A stretch of 64,000 nt of DNA from Nonomuraea maritima (GTDB lineage: Bacteria > Actinomycetota > Actinomycetes > Streptosporangiales > Streptosporangiaceae): assembly GCF_900100395.1 (NCBI RefSeq), contig NZ_FNFB01000001.1, forward strand, positions 62,001 to 126,000, read 5' to 3'. A program made the position numbers and the translations under genes. The notes beneath the pieces are model-generated. The model saw only the letters and a program-made list of their open reading frames with translations, had not been told where the DNA came from and did not search any database. Positions 17,119 to 25,088 of the stretch are shown piece by piece. How positions within the stretch are numbered: the first letter of the stretch is position 1; the number at the start of each line of letters is the position of its first letter.

Positions 17119-18056
17119 ACCTGTGCCAGCCGTCCCCGCAGCGACGCCTCCAGCTCGGCGGTGGCCTCCTCGATCGCCCCGATGACGACGCCCAGCACCG
17201 GATCGGGCTCCCCCGACCGCGTACGGCTGGCCCTCGTCACCGCGTCGATCCGGCGCGCGCCGACGTCGCGCAGGTCGCTCACCCGCACCTCGCCCTCCGG
17301 GACGTCGAGCAGCGCGAGCGCGGGCACGATCGCCACCCCGTGCCCGGCCGCGACCAGCGCCAGCGTCGGCCCGAACTCGGTGATGACGTGGGTCTTGCGC
17401 GGCTCGAACCCGTGCAGCCCGGCGAGCCGGTCGAGCGCCTGGCCGCACGCCTGGTGGGGTTCTCCGGCGATCCACGGCGCCCGCACCAGCTCGTCGATGG
17501 TGGACGGCGGGTCGGTCCATCCGGGCGGCACCACGATGCGGTACTCGTCCACGTAGAGCAGCCGGGTGCTCAGCGACGGCTGCGACAGGACGGGCAGGCT
17601 CATGTCCTGCTCGGTGATCAGCAGGTCGACCGCGCCGAGCCGCAGCTCCTGCAGCGCCGGCTGCCCGTAGACCTCGTGGATGACCGGCTCGATCCGGGGA
17701 TGGCGCTCCTTCAGTGCGCGCATGGCGGGGACGAGCACGTGCGTGATGACGGTGGGGAACGCGGCGATCCTGACGGGCCCGGCCAGCCGCTCGGTGAACC
17801 GGGTGAGCTCGCGCCTGGCCTCGGTGAGCTCCTCCTCGACCCGGTCGGCGTAGCCGGCGAGGACCCGCCCTGCCGGGGTGAGCGAGACGCTGCGCTGGGA
17901 CCGGTCGATGAGCGCCAGCCCGACCTCGCGTTCGAGCTGGGCGAGCTGCTGGGAGACGGCCGAGGGGGTGAGGTGGAGCGCTTCGGCGGCCCGCATGACG
18001 CCGCCGCGGCGGGCGACCTCGCGCAGGACGCGCAACCGCCGGGGGTCAATCTCCAT
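17115..18056 (-). CDS. LysR-family transcriptional regulator
   Basis: 313 residues. Winged helix-turn-helix at ~4-61: RRLRVLREVARRGGVMRAAE, LTPSAVSQQLAQLEREVG, LTPAGRVLAGYA. The remainder is the two-lobed periplasmic-binding-type effector domain. It is divergent, 73 bp away, from a small membrane protein and a cyclase-family hydrolase, its likely targets. No Shine-Dalgarno is visible before the ATG. Convergent overlap of four bases with the SIS-like gene. Confidence 0.9.
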   Translation of the reverse strand: MEIDPRRLRVLREVARRGGVMRAAEALHLTPSAVSQQLAQLEREVGLALIDRSQRSVSLTPAGRVLAGYADRVEEELTEARRELTRFTERLAGPVRIAAFPTVITHVLVPAMRALKERHPRIEPVIHEVYGQPALQELRLGAVDLLITEQDMSLPVLSQPSLSTRLLYVDEYRIVVPPGWTDPPSTIDELVRAPWIAGEPHQACGQALDRLAGLHGFEPRKTHVITEFGPTLALVAAGHGVAIVPALALLDVPEGEVRVSDLRDVGARRIDAVTRASRTRSGEPDPVLGVVIGAIEEATAELEASLRGRLAQV

Positions 18057-18129
18057 GGGGGTCAGCTTACGCAGCGTCGCCTGATTCGTCGGTTGCCCTT
18101 GACCATGGCGGCTCCGGACAATGCCCCCT

Positions 18130-18390
18130 ATGGATTTCCTGCTCACCGTCGTCGGATGGGCCGGCGCGGCCCTGCTCCTCACCGGCTACGCCCTCGTCTC
18201 GTCCTCCCGCATGTCCGGCGACGGGGTCGCGTACCAGCTCATCAATTTCACCGGGTCGGTCAGCCTGATGGTCAACAGCGCCTACAGCTCCGCCTGGCCG
18301 TCGGTCGGGCTCAACCTGGTGTGGGCCGTCATCGGCATCGTGGCCCTGGCCAAGCTGGCCCGTCTGCGCACGCGGGGAGCCGCCACGTGA
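18130..18390 (+). CDS. CBU_0592-like small membrane protein
   Basis: 86 residues with three hydrophobic segments (LLTVVGWAGAALLLTGYAL, YQLINFTGSVSLMVNSA, VGLNLVWAVIGIVALAK), matching a small uncharacterised bacterial membrane family. The start at 18130 is preferred to 18121 because TTGCCC (18093) and GACAAT (18117), 18 bp apart, place transcription start at the ATG itself. It shares a four-base GTGA overlap with the cyclase-family gene, so the two are translationally coupled. Confidence 0.7.
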   Translation: MDFLLTVVGWAGAALLLTGYALVSSSRMSGDGVAYQLINFTGSVSLMVNSAYSSAWPSVGLNLVWAVIGIVALAKLARLRTRGAAT

Positions 18391-19037
18391 TCATCGAACT
18401 GAGCCACCGCGTCACCGAGGGCATGACCACCTACCCCGGCATCCCAGGCCCCGTCATGGGCGTGCACCTGAGCAGGGAGGACTCACGCGACCTGTACGCC
18501 CCTGGCACGGAGTTCCACATCGGCGTCGTCACGCTGGCCGCCAACACCGGCACGTACGTGGACACGCCGTACCACCGCTACCCCGACGGCGCCGACCTGT
18601 CGCGGGTGCCGCTGGAGAAGCTGGCCGACCTGCCCGGCCTCGTCGTACGGGCTCGCGGCGGCGGGCGCGCGGTGGTGCTGGACCGGTCGCTCGACGTGCG
18701 GGGACGCGCCGTGCTGATCGACACCGGGTGGGACCGCCACTTCGGCACGGACGCCTACGCCGACGGCCACCCCTACCTCGCCCCCGAGTCGGCCGCCTGG
18801 CTCGCCGAGCAGGGTGCCGCGCTGGTGGGGATCGACTCGCTCAACGTCGACGACACCCCGCCGCGCGGCGAGCGGCCCGCGCACACGATCCTGCTGGGCG
18901 CGGGCATCCCCGTCGTGGAGCACCTGACCGGGCTGGAGGCGCTGCCCGGCGACGGGTTCCGGTTCCACGCGGCGCCCCCGATGATCGCCGGCATGGGGTC
19001 GTTCACCGTCAGGGCGTACGCCGTCGTACCCGGTTAG
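18387..19037 (+). CDS. Cyclase-family (kynurenine formamidase-like) hydrolase
   Basis: 216 residues, PF04199 fold. The canonical metal motif HxGTHxDxPxH appears as NTGTYVDTPYH: the two histidine ligands are Asn and Tyr, while the aspartate and the last histidine remain. The distal ligands are kept in DDTPP...PAHTILLGAGIPVVEHL (His and Glu). A clade with NTGTY in place of the usual histidines may use a different metal set. The substrate is unknown; tryptophan-pathway neighbours are absent, so a kynurenine role is not supported. Coupled to the small membrane protein and probably controlled by the divergent LysR protein. Confidence 0.8.
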   Translation: MIIELSHRVTEGMTTYPGIPGPVMGVHLSREDSRDLYAPGTEFHIGVVTLAANTGTYVDTPYHRYPDGADLSRVPLEKLADLPGLVVRARGGGRAVVLDRSLDVRGRAVLIDTGWDRHFGTDAYADGHPYLAPESAAWLAEQGAALVGIDSLNVDDTPPRGERPAHTILLGAGIPVVEHLTGLEALPGDGFRFHAAPPMIAGMGSFTVRAYAVVPG

Positions 19038-19217
19038 CTAGTCGTCGTCGTCGAGGTCGGCCTCGTCCCAGGCCTTGTTGCGGTCGGCGGCGCGCTGGAG
19101 CGCCCCGGCCGCCTCCTGTTCCGAGGCGTAGGGACCCAACCGGTCCTTGTTGGGGCAGCCCTTGTCGGGCTCCACCCGCATGTGCTTGAGACAGAACCAC
19201 CACTGGCCATCGCTCAC
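19038..19217 (-). CDS. Small conserved actinobacterial protein with CLKH motif
   Basis: 59 residues from GTG 19217 ([20 protein letters not shown]...). Trp-Trp-Phe-Cys-x2-His and a second Cys before PNKDRLGPY suggest a small metal-binding knuckle; the C-terminus is acidic. Members of this family typically start at the Ser-Asp-x-Gln-Trp segment. An upstream ATG at 19244 would put the start codon five bases from that of map, so the GTG is preferred. Divergent from map. Function unknown. Confidence 0.65.
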   Translation of the reverse strand: MSDGQWWFCLKHMRVEPDKGCPNKDRLGPYASEQEAAGALQRAADRNKAWDEADLDDDD

Positions 19218-19249
19218 GCGGTCAATTCTGCCCCGTAGACTCATGTTTC

Positions 19250-20098
19250 ATGACGACACTGCTCCAGCCAGGGCGAGTTTCGCCCATGCGGAAGGTCCCC
19301 GCCCACATCGAGCGGCCGGAGTACGTCGGCAAGAAGCGCCCCCGCACCGGCGAGTCCGACGTGAAGACCCCCGAGATCATCGAGCGCATGCGCGTGGCCG
19401 GCAGGATCGCCGCCCAGGCCCTCGACGAGGTCGAGAAGCACATCCGGCCGGGCGTCACCACCGACGAACTCGACAGGGTCGGCCACGAGTTCCTTCTCGA
19501 CCACGGCGCCTACCCCAGCACGCTGGGCTACCGGGGCTACCCCAAGTCGCTGTGCACGTCGATCAACGAGGTCATCTGCCACGGCATCCCCGACGACACC
19601 GTGCTGCGCGACGGCGACATCGTCAACGTCGACATCACGGCCTACATCGGCGGCGTCCACGGCGACACCGACGCGACCTACCTCGTGGGCGAGGTCGACG
19701 AGGAGTCGCGGCTGCTGGTCGAGCGCACGCGTGAGGCGACGATGCGGGCCATCAGGGCCGTCGCCCCCGGCCGCCAGCTCAACGTCGTGGGCCGGGTCAT
19801 CGAGGCGTACGCCAAGCGCTTCGGCTACGGCGTCGTCCGCGACTTCACCGGCCACGGCATCGGCACGACGTTCCACTCGGGCCTCATGGTGCCCCACTAC
19901 GACGACCCGTCGCTGCAGGTCGAGCTGGTGCCCGGCATGACGTTCACCATCGAGCCCATGCTGACCCTGGGCACGATCGACTACGAGATCTGGCCCGACA
20001 AGTGGACCGCGGTCACGAAGGACCGCAAGCGCACCGCTCAGTTCGAGCACACCATCGTGGTCACCGAGACGGGCAGCGAGATCCTCACCCTCCCCTGA
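19250..20098 (+). CDS. map: Methionine aminopeptidase, type I
   Basis: Removes the initiator methionine from nascent proteins. 282 residues, with an actinobacterial ~40-residue N-terminal extension ([20 protein letters not shown]) that may reach the ribosome tunnel. Metal ligands in [20 protein letters not shown] (two Asp), [11 protein letters not shown] (His), FTIEPML (Glu) and QFEHTIVVT (Glu); substrate-site His in [10 protein letters not shown]. No Shine-Dalgarno; TAGACT (19236-19241) lies eight bases before the ATG, implying a leaderless mRNA. Chromosomes of this group often carry several map genes, so it may not be the only one. Confidence 0.95.
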   Translation: MTTLLQPGRVSPMRKVPAHIERPEYVGKKRPRTGESDVKTPEIIERMRVAGRIAAQALDEVEKHIRPGVTTDELDRVGHEFLLDHGAYPSTLGYRGYPKSLCTSINEVICHGIPDDTVLRDGDIVNVDITAYIGGVHGDTDATYLVGEVDEESRLLVERTREATMRAIRAVAPGRQLNVVGRVIEAYAKRFGYGVVRDFTGHGIGTTFHSGLMVPHYDDPSLQVELVPGMTFTIEPMLTLGTIDYEIWPDKWTAVTKDRKRTAQFEHTIVVTETGSEILTLP

Positions 20099-20159
20099 CC
20101 GACGGCGTCCCACGCAGCTCGACGAACGCGCCCGGGTGCCGCGAGCGCTGGGCAGGCCG

Positions 20160-20567
20160 TCACCTCTGGCGGGGCACCACCCCGGTCACCGTCGTGCCCT
20201 GCCCGAGCACGCTGTTGACCGAGAGGGTGCCGCCGGCCTCGGCGAACGCGGCCCGCATCCGGGCGATGCCGGAGCCCTGCCCCGGCTCGAGGAAGCCGAT
20301 GCCGTCGTCGCTGACGGTCATGCGCAGGCCCTGCCCGCCGACGGTGACGGCGATGGAGACGGTCTTCGCCCGGCTGTGCCGTTCGACGTTCGACAGGGTC
20401 TCGCGGAGCGCGGTCATCACGCCGCCGCGGACCCGGGACGGCACGTCAGCGGCGGGCAGCGCCCACGTCTCGACCGCGATGCCCGTACGGTGCGACCACT
20501 CGGCGAGGCAGCTCTCCAGCTCCTCGGCCAGGCTCTGCCCCCCGCGCATGCGTGTCTCTTCCGCCAT
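20160..20567 (-). CDS. Orphan histidine-kinase-type ATPase domain protein
   Basis: 135 residues consisting almost only of a HATPase_c domain: N-box in LRETLSNVERHSRAKTV, G1 box VSDDGIGF, G2-like GSGIARMRAAFAEAGG, and the final strand GQGTTVTGVVP. It resembles the NarL-partner (HisKA_3) kinases but lacks the phospho-accepting histidine helix and any sensor, and no response regulator is nearby. It could be an ATP-binding accessory protein or the remnant of a kinase. ATG 20567 is chosen, with GGAAGG nine bases upstream; an ATG two codons earlier leaves only three bases. Confidence 0.7.
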   Translation of the reverse strand: MAEETRMRGGQSLAEELESCLAEWSHRTGIAVETWALPAADVPSRVRGGVMTALRETLSNVERHSRAKTVSIAVTVGGQGLRMTVSDDGIGFLEPGQGSGIARMRAAFAEAGGTLSVNSVLGQGTTVTGVVPRQR

Positions 20568-20756
20568 TGGCATTCGCCTTCCTCGGCACCCCGAGCCCTG
20601 GCCGGCCCCACTCCGGCGCTCCCGATGCGGCGGTGCGTGTCTCCCCCAAGGCCGCGCACCTACCTGACAGGGATATGCCCGTGTCCCCTAAGGGCAAAGG
20701 CTACCTGCCGGGTCCAGGGACTTGTAGTGCGAAGCCACAAGCCCATGGCCGTACGG

Positions 20757-22787
20757 CTACTCGCCCCTGTCAGCCCGGTTCAGCCGGGCGAGGTAGTCGT
20801 TGTAGGAGTCGAGTTCGGGGTCTCCCGCGCCGCTGCGGTCGGCCTGGCGGTCGGCCCGCCGCGCCTGCCGGTCGTCGTCGCGGTACCACTGCGCGGCGAT
20901 CGCGAGCAGCACGATCAGCGTCGGGATCTCGCCGAACCCCCACGCGATGGCGCCGCCGTCACTCTGGGTCTGCAGCAGCGTGTCGCCCCAGGTACGGCCG
21001 ATCTGCTCGTACCAGCCCTGGGCGATGACCCCGCCCATCATCATCAGCGCGATGCCGAAGAACGCGTGGAACGGCATGGTGACGAAGAGCATGAGCAGCC
21101 GCCCCACGTACGGCAGGCGGCTCGGCCCCGGGTCGACGCCGACGATCACCCAGAAGAACAGGGATCCGCTGAGCAGGAAGTGCAGCGTCATCGCGATGTG
21201 GCCGAGGTGCTCGTTCATGGCCGACTCGAACAGCGGCGTGAAGTAGAGCGCGTACGTGGAGGCCACGAAGATGGCCGTCGCGACCCCCGGATGCGAGATG
21301 ACCTTGGTGAACCTGCTGTGCAGGATCGTCACGACCCACTCGCGCGGCCCCCGGTCGCCTCTCTTGGCGGCCGGCTTGAGCGCCCGCAGCGCCAGCGTGA
21401 CAGGACCGCCCAGGACGAGGAAGATCGGGACGATCATCGCCAGCGTCATGTGCTCGATCATGTGCATGTCGAACATGACCTTGGAGTAGCGCGCCAGCCC
21501 GCTCTGGGTGGCGAACACCAGCACGGCCACGCCCACGAACCAGGACACGGTGCGCCCGACCGGCCAGCGGTCGCCACGCCGCCACAGCCTGACCACGCCG
21601 AGCAGGTAGAGCACGCCCAGCAGGCCCGCCACCACGGCGAAGAACAGGTCGAACCACCACAGCGTGAACACGTTGCCGAGCGTCAGCGGCGGCGGGACGG
21701 GGAAGCCGAGCAGCTCGAAGGCCCGGTCGGCGGGCACGCTGAAGTCGGGCGGCGGCGTGCGCGACAGCGCCACGGCCACGCCGACGGTGGCGGCCATGAG
21801 CAGCAGCTCGCCGCCCGCCAGCCGGGCGAACGCCCGCGGCCTGCTCGCCTCGAGGTCGGGCAGGGTGCGCTGCCGGTGCCAGTAGCCGGCGTAGCCCAGC
21901 AGCACGAACAGCACGATCTTGACCACGGCGAGCACGCCGTACTCGGAGGTCCACAGGTCGGACACCGCGCCGAGGCGGGCCACCAGGCTGAACACGCCGG
22001 ACAGGCCCACCGCGACGTAGCACCACAGCGCCATCCGGGAGAAACGGGCCGCGGCCACCTGGAGGTGCGGCTGCCGGCGTACGGCGTGGACGGCCAGCAC
22101 GGCGAGCCCGCCCACCCACAGGGCGAGCCCGAGCAGGTGGAGGGCCACCGAGGAGGTGGCGAGGTCGTGGTTGGGCGAGGAGGAGGTGTGGCCGGTGAGC
22201 GGCGCGGGGAGCAGCGTCGCCATCGCGAACACCAGCAGCCCCGCCGCGGCCCCCGCGGTGATCGCGCCGCGCGAGAACAGCGCGATGGCCACCCCGAACA
22301 GCACGACGAGCGTCAGCGCGACGCCCTGCGTGGTCTGGGTGGCGTAGCTGGTCAGCATCGTGCGTTCGAGGATCTGCGGCACAGTGCGGCCGAAGCTGTC
22401 GGCGACGCTGAAGACGATCGCCAGGAACGCCGCTCCGGCCCAGGCCAGCGCGGACCACGAGGCGGCCCTGACGTAGGTGAGGGCGCTCTTGCCGAGCACG
22501 CCCTTGTCGTTGGGCAGCAGCAGGGCCGCCATGAGCAGCACGCCGACGGTGACCAGGCCGGCGGCGTCCATGAGGAGCTTGGACAGCGGCAGGCCCCACC
22601 TGACGACCACGCCCGCGTCGGGCAGGCCGGGGATGATCCGCGGGAACGCGCGGCCACCCGCGATCATGCCGATCGCCAGCGCGACGATCGCGGCCACCGC
22701 GCCGGCGACCCCGAGACGCACGGCGCGGCTCGCGGCGCCACTTCCTGTTGCGGTCTCGCTCTCAGCGGCACTCTCGGTGCGGCTCAC
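20757..22787 (-). CDS. CopD-CtaG fusion: copper resistance / cytochrome oxidase assembly membrane protein
   Basis: 676 residues with about 16 membrane helices. The N-terminal half (~20-340) is CopD-like, including HTSSSPNHDLA and the helices around LHLLGLALWVGGLAVLAVH. The C-terminal half (~370-650) is the caa3_CtaG domain, with FDMHMIEHMTLAMIV, HLGHIAMTLHFLLSGSLFF and FVTMPFHAFFGIALM carrying the histidines. Fusions of these two domains are standard in actinobacteria and are thought to move copper for cytochrome oxidase. GTG 22787 overlaps the copC stop (GTGA), so the genes are translationally coupled. Confidence 0.9.
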   Translation of the reverse strand: MSRTESAAESETATGSGAASRAVRLGVAGAVAAIVALAIGMIAGGRAFPRIIPGLPDAGVVVRWGLPLSKLLMDAAGLVTVGVLLMAALLLPNDKGVLGKSALTYVRAASWSALAWAGAAFLAIVFSVADSFGRTVPQILERTMLTSYATQTTQGVALTLVVLFGVAIALFSRGAITAGAAAGLLVFAMATLLPAPLTGHTSSSPNHDLATSSVALHLLGLALWVGGLAVLAVHAVRRQPHLQVAAARFSRMALWCYVAVGLSGVFSLVARLGAVSDLWTSEYGVLAVVKIVLFVLLGYAGYWHRQRTLPDLEASRPRAFARLAGGELLLMAATVGVAVALSRTPPPDFSVPADRAFELLGFPVPPPLTLGNVFTLWWFDLFFAVVAGLLGVLYLLGVVRLWRRGDRWPVGRTVSWFVGVAVLVFATQSGLARYSKVMFDMHMIEHMTLAMIVPIFLVLGGPVTLALRALKPAAKRGDRGPREWVVTILHSRFTKVISHPGVATAIFVASTYALYFTPLFESAMNEHLGHIAMTLHFLLSGSLFFWVIVGVDPGPSRLPYVGRLLMLFVTMPFHAFFGIALMMMGGVIAQGWYEQIGRTWGDTLLQTQSDGGAIAWGFGEIPTLIVLLAIAAQWYRDDDRQARRADRQADRSGAGDPELDSYNDYLARLNRADRGE

Positions 22788-23404
22788 GGCGCCTTCTTCC
22801 TGGAGCTCAGCAGGAACCCGATGCCGATGCCGACGAGCGCGCCGATGACGACGATCAGCCACACGGGGAAGGTGACGGGGTCGGCCGGCGTCTCCTCGGC
22901 CGCGAGCGCGGCATCCGGCGCGGACGGCGCGGCGCTCGCCGCCGAGCCGGCGCTCACGTCCCCGCTCGCCTCGGTGCTCGGCGAGGCGGCCGTCGCGGGT
23001 TCTGCGCTCGCGGTCGCGGCCGCGCTCGGCGACGGCGTCGGGGCGCCCTTCACCTCGAACGGGATCTCGCCCTCGATCGGGTGCCCGTCGGACGACACGA
23101 CGCGGTAGGCGATCGTGTAGCGCCCGTCGGGCAGCGGCCCGTCGACGGCCTGCGTCACCACGGCGCCGTCGACCTCGGGCTCACCGGCCTTGTGCTCGAC
23201 GTCGCCGGGGCCCCGCACGTTGACGAACGGCACGCGGACCTTGCTGCTGAACTCGAGCCTGACCTCGTCGATGGACTCGACCGTGGCGTTCCTGGCCGGC
23301 GAACTGCTCTTGAGACGGTCGTGCGCATGCGCGGGAGCGGCCGTGCCGAACACCAGCAAAGCGGCGAGAATCGCGGTGAGTGCCGCGAACGGGGAAGTCT
23401 TCAT
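22784..23404 (-). CDS. CopC-domain copper-binding exported protein
   Basis: 206 residues. Signal peptide with cleavage at AHA, leaving His at the mature N-terminus (AHDRLKSSSPA), the copper(II) ligand position of CopC. A second family His lies in SSDGHPIEGEIPFEV. After the ~95-residue beta-barrel domain comes an Ala/Ser/Pro-rich linker (~125-170), one membrane helix (VWLIVVIGALVGIGIGFLL) and a basic tail, so it is anchored outside the cell. First gene of a coupled pair with the CopD-CtaG fusion; presumably hands copper to it. Confidence 0.9.
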   Translation of the reverse strand: MKTSPFAALTAILAALLVFGTAAPAHAHDRLKSSSPARNATVESIDEVRLEFSSKVRVPFVNVRGPGDVEHKAGEPEVDGAVVTQAVDGPLPDGRYTIAYRVVSSDGHPIEGEIPFEVKGAPTPSPSAAATASAEPATAASPSTEASGDVSAGSAASAAPSAPDAALAAEETPADPVTFPVWLIVVIGALVGIGIGFLLSSRKKAP

Positions 23405-23448
23405 GGCACCCCCAAGGCTACCGACGCCACCGTCCGCTCCTCACCCCG

Positions 23449-24732
23449 CTACAGCCCGGCGCAGGCGAGCGCCCGCTGGTAGGCGTCGACGGCGCCGTCG
23501 TTGTCGCCGAGCTCCTCCAGCGTCTCGGCCGTGGCGTACCAGGTGGCGGCCGAACGGCGCGAGTCGGGCATCGGGGCGAGCCAGTCGCGGACGGCGGCCA
23601 CATGGGAGGCGGCCTCCTCGGAGCGGCCGACGGCGCCGTAGACGCGGCCGAGGACGAGGTGGGCCTCGGCGCCCAGCACGTGGCCGAACTCGGGCACCAG
23701 CGCCATGCCGGCCTGGGCGTGCTCGGCCGCTTCGGCGTAGTCGCCCGTCATGTACTCGGCGCAGGCCAGCTCGACCCGGACGCGGGCGCGGTCGACCTGG
23801 GCGACCGAGGTCTGGTCGAGCTCCTCCAGCGAGGCGCGCAGCGCGTCGCGCACCGACTCCGCCTCCTGCGGACGGGCCCTGAGGCGCCGCTGGTGGAGCG
23901 AGACGCGGGCGCGGGCGATGTTGCGCGGCTCGCCGGTCTCTGCCTGCACCGCCATCGCCCGCTCGGCGAACGACAGCGCCTCCTGGTAGTGGCCGGTGGA
24001 GTGGGCGACGCCGGTGGCGTTCCAGTTGGCGGCCACGACGGCGCGCGGGGTGCCGAGCGCGTCGGCCGCGTTGAGCAGCTCGGCCGCGAACTGGCGGGCG
24101 CGCAGCAGGTCGCCGCGCAGGATGTAGGCCGACAGCAGGGTGGCGCCCAGCTCCACCAGGCGGTCGGTCCAGGGCAGGCGGACCCCGGCGCCGAGCGTCT
24201 GCTCGCCGATCTCGACCGCCTCGGTCAGCCGCTCGCTGTCGCGGTAGACGCGGCAGAGCACCATGGACACCTCGACCCGGCGGTCGGGCGACAATTCTTC
24301 TTCTCTCAGGCGCAGCAGAATGGAGATCGCCTGGTCAAGATCACCGCACGACTCATGGGCCAGTGCCAGGCCGAATTCCGTGTCTTGACGAAGCGTGGTC
24401 AATCCTGTCAGGTTGTTGTCCGCCAGCAACTCGGCAAAGCGGGTGCGGGCCTCATGAACCTCTCCGTTCTCGAGGGCCATGCGCGCGTAGCCGAGGGCGA
24501 GTTCGATGTCCTGCATCTGCTCGGCGGTCACCCCGTTGATCAGATAGGACAACGAGCAGTCGAGCTTTTGCGCCAGAAGTTCAAGAACGGCGGCCGTCGG
24601 GGTACGCTTGCCACTCTCGATCAACGAGACGTAACTGTCCGACAACTCGGGGTGTGCGAGCTGTGCCTGAGATAGGCCCCGTTGCCGCCGAACCGTCTTG
24701 ATGCGGAGTCCGACCTGGTCAGATGTGGTCAC
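23449..24732 (-). CDS. XRE-family HTH regulator with C-terminal TPR array (RRNPP-like architecture)
   Basis: 427 residues. Residues ~8-66 are a Cro/CI-type helix-turn-helix (IKTVRRQRGLSQAQLA, SDSYVSLIESGKRTPTAAVL, LAQKLDCSLSYL). The rest is all-helical with repeated TPR-like pairs, such as LGYARMALENGEVHEARTRF, FGLALAHESCGDLDQAI and EEAASHVAAVRDWL. This order is that of the RRNPP peptide receptors (Rap, Rgg, NprR, PlcR, PrgX), which bind a small exported and re-imported peptide. GTG 24732 has AGGGAG eight bases before it. Its divergent neighbour, 59 bp away, encodes a 45-residue secreted peptide. Peptide sensing is inferred; TPRs could instead bind a protein. Confidence 0.85.
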   Translation of the reverse strand: MTTSDQVGLRIKTVRRQRGLSQAQLAHPELSDSYVSLIESGKRTPTAAVLELLAQKLDCSLSYLINGVTAEQMQDIELALGYARMALENGEVHEARTRFAELLADNNLTGLTTLRQDTEFGLALAHESCGDLDQAISILLRLREEELSPDRRVEVSMVLCRVYRDSERLTEAVEIGEQTLGAGVRLPWTDRLVELGATLLSAYILRGDLLRARQFAAELLNAADALGTPRAVVAANWNATGVAHSTGHYQEALSFAERAMAVQAETGEPRNIARARVSLHQRRLRARPQEAESVRDALRASLEELDQTSVAQVDRARVRVELACAEYMTGDYAEAAEHAQAGMALVPEFGHVLGAEAHLVLGRVYGAVGRSEEAASHVAAVRDWLAPMPDSRRSAATWYATAETLEELGDNDGAVDAYQRALACAGL

Positions 24733-24791
24733 AGTCGTCGCTCCCTGAGAAGATGTTGTCCGAGCAACCCACGAGGCGAGGGAGAACCCCC

Positions 24792-24929
24792 ATGCGCATG
24801 CGTTTTGCCCTGTCCGCTCTGATCGCCGCCTTTGCTGTCGCGGTGACCGTCGGAGGCAATGCTACGGCGGCGAACGCCGCATCGGCACCGCAGATCTACA
24901 ACACTCTGGACGAGATGTACTGCTGCTGA
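24792..24929 (+). CDS. Small secreted peptide, candidate signal for the divergent XRE-TPR regulator
   Basis: 45 codons. Basic start MRMRF, hydrophobic core ALSALIAAFAVAVTVGG, then NATAANAASA with AxA-type cleavage sites, leaving a mature peptide of about 13-17 residues ending PQIYNTLDEMYCC. GAGGGAGA lies five to seven bases before the ATG. Size, export signal and divergent position beside an RRNPP-like regulator match known pheromone-receptor pairs. The terminal CC could form a disulfide or a modified end, so a modified-peptide (RiPP) precursor is an alternative, though no modifying enzyme is adjacent. G+C is lower than in flanking genes. I do not recognise the family. Confidence 0.6.
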   Translation: MRMRFALSALIAAFAVAVTVGGNATAANAASAPQIYNTLDEMYCC

Positions 24930-24952
24930 GGCATTTCCGGCAAGAGGGGGCC

Positions 24953-25000
24953 ATGTCCAACTTTCTGACGGCGAACCGCACGTTGCCGTCAGACCTCTGA
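24953..25000 (+). CDS. Possible 15-residue micro-ORF after the peptide gene
   Basis: Reads MSNFLTANRTLPSDL, 23 bases after the stop of the peptide gene and preceded by AAGAGGGGG, the strongest ribosome-binding site in the region. A perfect hairpin (24965-24992) lies inside it, so translation would open the hairpin. It may be a leader-type regulatory ORF or chance; too short to judge by composition. Confidence 0.3.
   Translation: MSNFLTANRTLPSDL
24965..24992 (+). promoter_or_regulatory. Perfect 8-bp stem-loop within the micro-ORF
   Basis: CTGACGGC (24965-24972) and GCCGTCAG (24985-24992) with a 12-base loop. It is too G+C-poor downstream for an intrinsic terminator; as DNA it could also be an operator. 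Confidence 0.4.
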
Positions 25001-25005
25001 CCTGA

Positions 25006-25040
25006 GACGAGCGACCGGCGCCGCATCGCCGCCGCTCGTC
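25006..25040 (+). terminator. Probable terminator of the peptide transcript
   Basis: GACGAGCG (25006-25013) and CGCTCGTC (25033-25040), perfect 8-bp outer stem around a G+C-rich loop that can pair further (GGCG/CGCC), followed by CTCCCTCTTC. It lies between the peptide unit and the convergent PucR-type gene and may serve both. Confidence 0.5.
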
Positions 25041-25088
25041 GCTCCCTCTTCGCCGGTCTCCCTCCCCCACTCCGGGGGGCGTCGTCCC

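Noticed and set aside
20136..23108. Very long plus-strand frame (990 codons) opposite the copper genes
   Set aside because: Antisense shadow of the CopD-CtaG and CopC genes, caused by G+C-rich third positions; His/Asp/Arg-rich composition without family match.
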